Source: Crambe crambe (Eukaryota > Porifera > Demospongiae > Poecilosclerida > Crambeidae). Taken from it: DNA of 64,000 nt. This document shows, piece after piece, positions 58,667-64,000 of this stretch. The notes beneath the pieces were generated by a model. The model saw only the letters and a program-made list of their open reading frames with translations, made no database searches and was not told the origin of the DNA. How positions within the stretch are numbered: position 1 is the stretch's first letter; each line of letters starts with the position of its first letter. Position numbers and translations under genes: made by a program. The stretch lies in contig OZ004581.1 of NCBI GenBank assembly GCA_963924555.1, forward strand, positions 8,781,338 through 8,845,337, written 5' to 3'.

Positions 58667-59676
58667 CTGTGAGCAAATGTGTGCGAAATTTTCAGAGAAA
58701 CCAACCAATCAGCATTGGACTGCAGTAAAGCAGAAATATCTCAGAGGCACAGTCAATTTGTTTGTATGGCAAATGAGGCTCCAGTATGACTATTGCTTTG
58801 AAAGTCCTGTGTGCCTACGAATCTTGATACAATTAGGCCCTGAAGGAGGTAACTACCATTGGGTCATGTGTGATAGCTAACTACATCACTTCTTAAACCA
58901 ACAAACTTCTGGCCTAGTCCAAGAATCCATTTTCTTGGTCTGGCCAGGAGCGTTAATGGATTGTATTATACATGTTTATCGTATCACACTATTTTTATCT
59001 TTGTTTATATTTCCTGATTTGAGCAAGCTAAAATCAATGATTGAATTCCTAGCAGGATTAGAATTGTGGAGATGTCTTGCCACCTGTACCTAGAGCACAC
59101 ACCACACCATACCACACCACACCACACCTCTGTCAATACCATACCACCTGCAGGCTAGCACCTAGAAAACAGTCCAGATAGTAATCATCACTATTGCCCC
59201 ATCTCTCATTGGACCTGTTGCATTGCCCAGTCACTTGACAATTACAAGAAGTGATTATGCCCACAAAGTGCCTATTAAGTGAAATTTAATGATCTCCTAA
59301 GCCATAATTAATCTTAGTGACTCTATATATCCACCTTCTAAAGAAAAAAGGTCACTTTTCTAGGTCTATCCCAATGACCTCTACCTAATTACCCCTAGCC
59401 CTATCAGTGAGGCCTCTAGGCTAGACAGCCTTACACACCAGAAAAAGGGAATCTTCCCCTGCTATGCCCCTAAAAAATCACTAATTCAACAATAATTGCT
59501 AGGCACAATAAATCTAGCTATCCAGAAACTATTGTAATTATTGTGTATCCATACACCGACCACTACTACAATATTCCACACCAATAGTTCAACATTATCC
59601 TTATACGACAGCTGCTACTAATAATGACAGGGACAATCACAGGAGGAGGGAGGGAGGGCATGTTAGAGTCTTGCTA
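58667..59676. other. Non-coding stretch with simple repeats
   Basis: No supported exon. It contains an ACCACACC simple repeat (59093-59130). From about 59390 it is a second copy of 57430 onward. Confidence 0.4.
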
Positions 59677-60120
59677 CTAATAATGATAGGGACAATCAAT
59701 CACATGAATACTAATACTGTGTTGCTTGGAGGCAGACATTAGCCTTATACCTGATGTGTTAGCAATTTCCTCCATGTGATACATTGCCTGAGGATACAGA
59801 GCTATGAAGTAGGGTCCAACCCAAATATGGGTGTACATAGTCGTACAAATTCTTTCATGATTGTTCAAGCCGTAATGAAGTTAGTAACTGAGAAAGGTAA
59901 AACTTACTAAACAATTGAGAAAAGTGGCAATACTCAAAATGCTAAGTGGATACAAATAGACTATTGCCACAAAGAATGCCAATGTACCCAACTTTAATGA
60001 ATTTCAAATAAATAAAATTTAATGACCACTTAAGAATTCATCAACAATTAACTCAGCCACATGTCAATTCTCAGAACATGCTATGGACATGATTATTATT
60101 GTCCATAACATTATGAATAA
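59677..60120 (-). pseudogene. Degenerate tandem duplicate of the 57.7-58.1 kb exon region
   Basis: Reads WVGPYFIALYPQAMYHMEE, then jumps by a deletion to the TSG donor, losing the following transmembrane helix. Flanks on both sides match 57600-58150, so the ~2-kb unit was duplicated in tandem and this copy decayed. Confidence 0.55.
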
Positions 60121-60171
60121 TATTAAAAGGCTCATATCAACAGTATTCTTTACCCACTGAATTCGACTCAC

Positions 60172-60234
60172 TTTTCTCAGTCTTTCTGCTTTCTCTTCTT
60201 CTTTCTTTGCTTCCTCTTTTTCTCTCTCTTGGAG
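60172..60234 (-). CDS. Charged coiled-coil exon
   Basis: 21 codons, LQEREKEEAKKEEEKAERLR plus K, phase 0 with a GTGAGT donor. It probably belongs to the locus starting at 61202. Confidence 0.4.
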
Positions 60235-60718
60235 CTCATTTTAGCACGATTGCTCCACTAATGACAGGGGCTTGCCCTCCTCCTATCATCATCATCATAC
60301 TTGGTCTACCTGACCACCCCATATGCATCCTTTCGTGCCACATACATAATGTCTCTCTGTACATCAGTACAAGTGCTCCTGCAGGTGAGAGATTACCAGT
60401 AAACAAGTGGCATGGGGAAATGAGATAGGATGTCTCCCAATTGCATTCCACAGTGTGAGTGTACATACATGCAGAGCCTACATGTATTGTGGTTGCCCAA
60501 CTGTTCTCGTTTAGTTGAGTTTGTGCCAAATCTACACACACACACATTATTTCCAGTGTCCATTCCATATGACATGCTGATCACCCCATCCCAACACCTG
60601 TTATATATGGGCACTAGCTGGAAAATGACATGCAGAGTACGGTTATATTAATCACAGCTACATGCTTATTTTAAAGTTTGTGGTCACTAAAAAATGATCT
60701 TTTAAAGTAGTCGTCAAA

Positions 60719-60744
60719 TAACAACAACAACAACAACAACAACA
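60719..60744. repeat. (AAC)n microsatellite
   Basis: Uninterrupted AAC triplets, nine or so copies. Confidence 0.9.
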
Positions 60745-60773
60745 GGTAATGTGTTAGTGGGTTGGATACTTAC

Positions 60774-61202
60774 CTTTGTTCCAGCCTGTCCTGTGTAGTA
60801 GGACCCTTTATTGATCATGGAGTGACAGCAGACATAGCCCCCCTGGAACCTGCACAGGAGAGATTAGGAGAACATTGATGGCTACTCACTACTAGGACAT
60901 TCACACACTCTACACAGGGAAGGAAGAGACAGCATTAGTTTATACACACTCAAAACTCTTCAGTCAAGTGCCCAGTCTGACAAGTGTCTCACTTGACCCT
61001 AGCTAATTGTAGTCGTTTGATCTGTGAGTATCTTTAAGCTAACTAAACTTTGACTTACCCTGGCAGCAGTGGCTAGTTTTCTATTTGATATCCGTTTGTT
61101 GTTAGATCGCCAAGCATTGTGATCAGGTAGTTTCTTTCTTTCACGGCTTGTATTGTTGTAAGAAGATCGGTAATGCTGTAGTTGATGAACTCCCTTGGAC
61201 AT
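60774..61202 (-). CDS. First two exons of an unrecognised gene (5' end of the 57.7-61.2 kb locus)
   Basis: Exon 1 (61059-61202, 48 codons) begins MSKGVHQLQHYRSS and contains SRERKKLPDHNAW, ending AAR at GTAAGT, phase 0. It is clearly related to exon 1 of the four-exon gene (9679-9813). Exon 2 (60774-60842, 23 codons) reads GGYVCCHSMINKGSYYTGQA to GTAAGT and is unrelated to that gene's exon 2. The phases match. A shared first exon on different bodies points to exon shuffling or a shared promoter duplication. Function unknown. Confidence 0.5.
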
Positions 61203-61543
61203 GGCTAGACGTAGACTAAAACAATTACTAGTTAATTATGTAGCCACGTCCACCGGCATGTGCATGTCATTCAATTGGATCGAGTATAATAATTATAGTA
61301 GCCACTTCCTTGTGAGGGCACTTCAATTCATCATTCAAAGTATAAAAAGCGCGCGCAAAAAAAAAATCTTAAGGTAATGATAGGAAGAATAGTAAGAAGC
61401 AATGGAAGGATCAGTGTCACTCTGGGAGCCTTCATCCTCTTCTGAAAAAGGAAAAGAACTCTAAAATAAATTCTTTTGCGCACGTGACAAGTGCATGTGA
61501 CTGCATTCCAGAGTGTCCACTGAAGCCTGGCCACAGTTACCAG

Positions 61544-62026
61544 TAGTCTGGCGTCGCCAGCCCAGCTTTTCTTCTTTTTTTTTGGGACGGGGAAGAAAAG
61601 TGGTCTGGTGGCTCTAGCATCAACTACTTGTGTCGCCCGCGCGCTCTCTCAAAAATAATTTAAATTGCAATAACATGCGTGTTGAATAATTTTCCGAAGC
61701 CAGTAGGTAGAATTGCGAACACATCGCCCTTGAAAATCGCTGATACAACTTTCAGCCGTTCAGGCTTCAGGCCAGGTATTCCTAGCTCTTTAAACACAGT
61801 TCTTGGTTACTCTCCATAGCTCTAGCTCTGCCAACTTGGAATAAATAGTGGGTGTGTCTCGCCAACATTAATACTACTTCACGTGACTGAATAGAGCAAT
61901 CTGATTGGGACGCAGCTATAGCTGCGCGCGCGGGCGACACAAGTAGTTGATGCTAGAGCCACCAGACCACTTTTCTTCCCCGTCCCCCCAAAAAAGAAGA
62001 AAAGCTGGGCTGGCGACGCCAGACTA
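61544..62026. mobile_element. Non-autonomous Mutator-like element with 9-bp TSD
   Basis: A 483-bp element with ~100-bp terminal inverted repeats beginning TAGTCTGGCGTCGCCAGCCC. AGTTACCAG flanks it directly on both sides (61535-61543 and 62027-62035). Long TIRs with a 9-bp duplication are typical of the Mutator superfamily. The interior holds a helicase fragment rather than a transposase. Confidence 0.75.
61660..61805 (-). pseudogene. RecQ/DEAD-like helicase fragment captured inside the MULE
   Basis: The minus strand reads TVFKELGIPGLKPERLKVVS then AIFKGDVFAILPTGFGK, the Q-motif-to-Walker-A start of a RecQ-like helicase (KGDVFAILPTGFGKS is usual). The Ser/Thr after GK is lost and the frame stops about ten codons later. 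Its position between the TIRs suggests gene-fragment capture. Confidence 0.6.
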
Positions 62027-62263
62027 AGTTACCAGAGCTGCAGACTTTCCCTCTCCCTCTCCGTGAAGCCCCGCCCATCAGGAAAGTCTGCGCTGCGCGA
62101 GACTAATGGCCCAGTATATACCGTGCGTAAGGCCCACCCACCCACCCACGTGGAGAGTACATCGTTCTGTTTATCACAGTACTTATTATGCATTATCAAT
62201 ATGCCATGCTACATTGTACTTATAAGGAACATTGATTCAGCAAGAAGCTTTGAAATTATGTAA

Positions 62264-63963
62264 TCAATTTCTTTTAATAAATAAACTTGTATACCAATCA
62301 CTGACAGTTTCATTTATTTCTTCTGCAAGTGTTCTCAATCCGATATCATTTAAGACTTTGACAAGACTCTTCCATGAAACTTCTACTCCCTTTCCTTCCA
62401 ACCAGTTGTTGAATATTCTCGTGGTGATGTCCACTGGAACCCCACGAAGTTCTTTCTGAATGGCCTTCACATGACCGCCTGTTTCATCCTTCAGCAGTGA
62501 TATCCCAAAACTGGAATAATCTGCTCCAATCTTATTTGGAATGTTGATGTTACGCTTGAGGCCAGGGAAGTTGAGTAAACAGGGCATAGTGGGCTTCAAA
62601 CCTGGAAGAGTAAGTGACAACCAAAACTGTTAATGATGAGTGAAGGTGTAGCTATTATGCATGAGTTATCACATTCATTAAAGTAATATTGCCCCTGAAG
62701 GAACTGCAATCAGTGCTTCACATATGTAGTACCCTAAGGGGACATGCTTGGACAATGACTAACTAGCTATTCTAGTTCGTGTTTGTATTCGTTGATGACC
62801 AGGTCCACTGGCTATCACAGTCAACCACTTTTTTTACTATTCTTACATTCTGAAGTGCTCATCCCTCCCTGAGATGATGGGTAGACCTTTAAATCAGCTG
62901 CACCTAATGATTGAGTGTGTACATACAGCATTGCATGGAGAGTACATTGGCATTACGTAGCTTACCAGGCATCCAATTTGGCATAAAGATAACTGAAATG
63001 ATGGCTAGGAGGGCAATAACAATTGTGATGATGGTGGTTCTGGATGCTGCTGTAATGGGTCCAAATAATTATTACTAAAACAATTTCATGGAATGAGCTA
63101 GTGCAGTGACACGCACTATAGAGTGTTTTTATTGTCATATCTTAAATTTAAAGTATAGTTGATTGGCATGATGCATGTTCAGGATCTCTTCCGGGCTCAC
63201 TGACCAAGCTAGAAGGAGGTATGATGCATGCATGAGGTGAGATTGCATGGTAGCCTTCCTACTGTCTACTAAATGTGGACTAGCTGCTCCAACTGAGTTG
63301 AAGCCAGTGACATTGTGACCTATGCCTATAGTCCTGCAGACACTGCAATCGAAACTCTCACCGGGCCAGATTGATAAGAAACACACAAAACAACACACAG
63401 CACTCTAGTTACTACTTACCTTGTTGCTTCAAATGACCAATTTCTTCATTCTTTTCTATAGTGTGCATAACTTTGCATTTGTGCATGTACAAAATCCATT
63501 ATTATTAGCTATACCTTTCTCCGACTCTTTCAAATGTTCAATTTCTGTGTCTTTTTCACATAGATCTATTGGTTAATACACTGTAGTCATGAACACATAA
63601 TAATATAATGAACCATAGCTACCTTGCTTCATTTTTTCACTCTTTTCACCCATGTCTATAGCATAATTAAAATCTCTGCATGTGTGTCATGCACAAAATC
63701 CATATTATACCTTTCTTCAACTCTTTAAAACGTTCAATTTCTGTAGTTTTTTCTATTAGCATTATTAAAACACACTGGAGTTATTATGTACACACATATA
63801 ATAATGCTACTTACCTTGCTTCAAATGATCAATCTCCTCATTCTTTTTACATATTATACCTAGCATTAAATTAATGTTAGTGCATGTGTGCATGCCCATA
63901 CATTATGTATACCTCTCTCCACCTCCTTCAAGTGATCTATTTCAGTGATTTTTTCATGTACAT
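62264..63963 (-). CDS. Coiled-coil - TM - Death-domain gene (3' part)
   Basis: In coding order there are six tiny exons, all phase 1-1: 63913-63963 (VHEKITEIDHLKEVER), 63815-63859 (IICKKNEEIDHLKQ), 63711-63752 (KTTEIERFKELKK), 63623-63655 (MGEKSEKMKQ), 63515-63565 (LCEKDTEIEHLKESEK) and 63420-63455 (KNEEIGHLKQQ). Then come a TM exon 62966-63049 (phase 1-1; TIVIALLAIISVIFMPNW) and a Death exon 62264-62601 (ISLLKDETGGHVKAIQKELR ... NETVSDWY). The short exons form heptads of a coiled coil that probably oligomerises the protein; the Death domain would signal in the cytosol. The TM and Death exons are paralogous to those at 31.6-33.9 kb. The 5' end lies right of the window. The phase coherence of eight exons makes the model strong. 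Confidence 0.8.
62602..62965 (-). other. Intron between TM and Death exons
   Basis: Aligns with the corresponding intron at 31958-33476 but lacks the 1.2-kb hairpin-bearing segment. Confidence 0.6.
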
Positions 63964-64000
63964 CTATTAATATAATTATACAGTAATTATGAACATATAA

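Noticed and set aside
62039..62092. Small inverted repeat GCAGACTTTCC/GGAAAGTCTGC
   Set aside because: Only 11 bp with a 30-nt loop; not enough to call an element.

Overview
This window looks like animal nuclear DNA, most likely from a demosponge such as an Amphimedon-type sponge. It is AT-rich and intron-rich with short GT-AG introns. It carries Ig-ZU5-Death and coiled-coil-TM-Death genes, a J-domain/FYVE gene and eukaryotic DNA transposons (KDZ, Merlin-like, Mutator-like). The species is an inference; no database search was possible. All exon boundaries were read by eye from splice motifs and phase.

The dominant structure is a ~115-bp tandem repeat in three arrays: 1-5345, 10921-12620 and 37760-51440, about 180 units in all. 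Read on the minus strand, nearly every unit is a branch-point-like TGCTTAAT, a pyrimidine tract ending CAG, three bases, and a strong GTAAGT donor. Each unit is therefore a ~112-nt intron plus a candidate 3-nt exon. The three bases differ widely between units while the splice signals around them stay conserved. Each array is headed on its upstream (right) side by the same module: a first exon beginning MSDKK and ending AEPYF, a 24/27-nt exon, and single-codon exons. For array 3 the chain continues left through a transmembrane exon (37.7 kb), an Ig exon, a ZU5 exon, two linker exons, three tandem TM exons and a Death-domain exon (31.6 kb), and every junction is phase-compatible.

Region by region: 1-13.2 kb holds array 1, its head, a complete four-exon minus-strand gene of unknown function with a 28-nt intron, a broken SLU7 fragment, and the short array 2 with its head. 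At 13.2-20.6 kb a 7.4-kb KDZ transposon with ~88-bp terminal inverted repeats sits in the head-2 segment; it carries a transposase on plus and a DNA-binding/Ulp1-protease/PHD protein on minus. At 21.2-21.6 kb is the 3' end of a LINE. At 22.5-29.5 kb is a minus-strand J-domain/FYVE gene with a Merlin-type relic in its intron. At 31.6-52.0 kb is the Ig-ZU5-TM-Death gene with the giant array in its 5' part, plus a perfect 124-bp inverted repeat in an intron. At 51.4-57.6 kb is a second copy of the 5.3-10.8 kb block with a frameshifted gene copy. At 57.7-61.2 kb are exons of an unrecognised, partly duplicated membrane-protein locus. At 61.5-62.0 kb is a Mutator-like element holding a helicase fragment. 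At 62.3-64.0 kb is a second TM-Death gene whose upstream part is six tiny phase-1 coiled-coil exons.

The candidate new system is the array of single-codon microexons (or recursive splice points) inserted in a receptor-like gene. It should be tested with long-read RNA.
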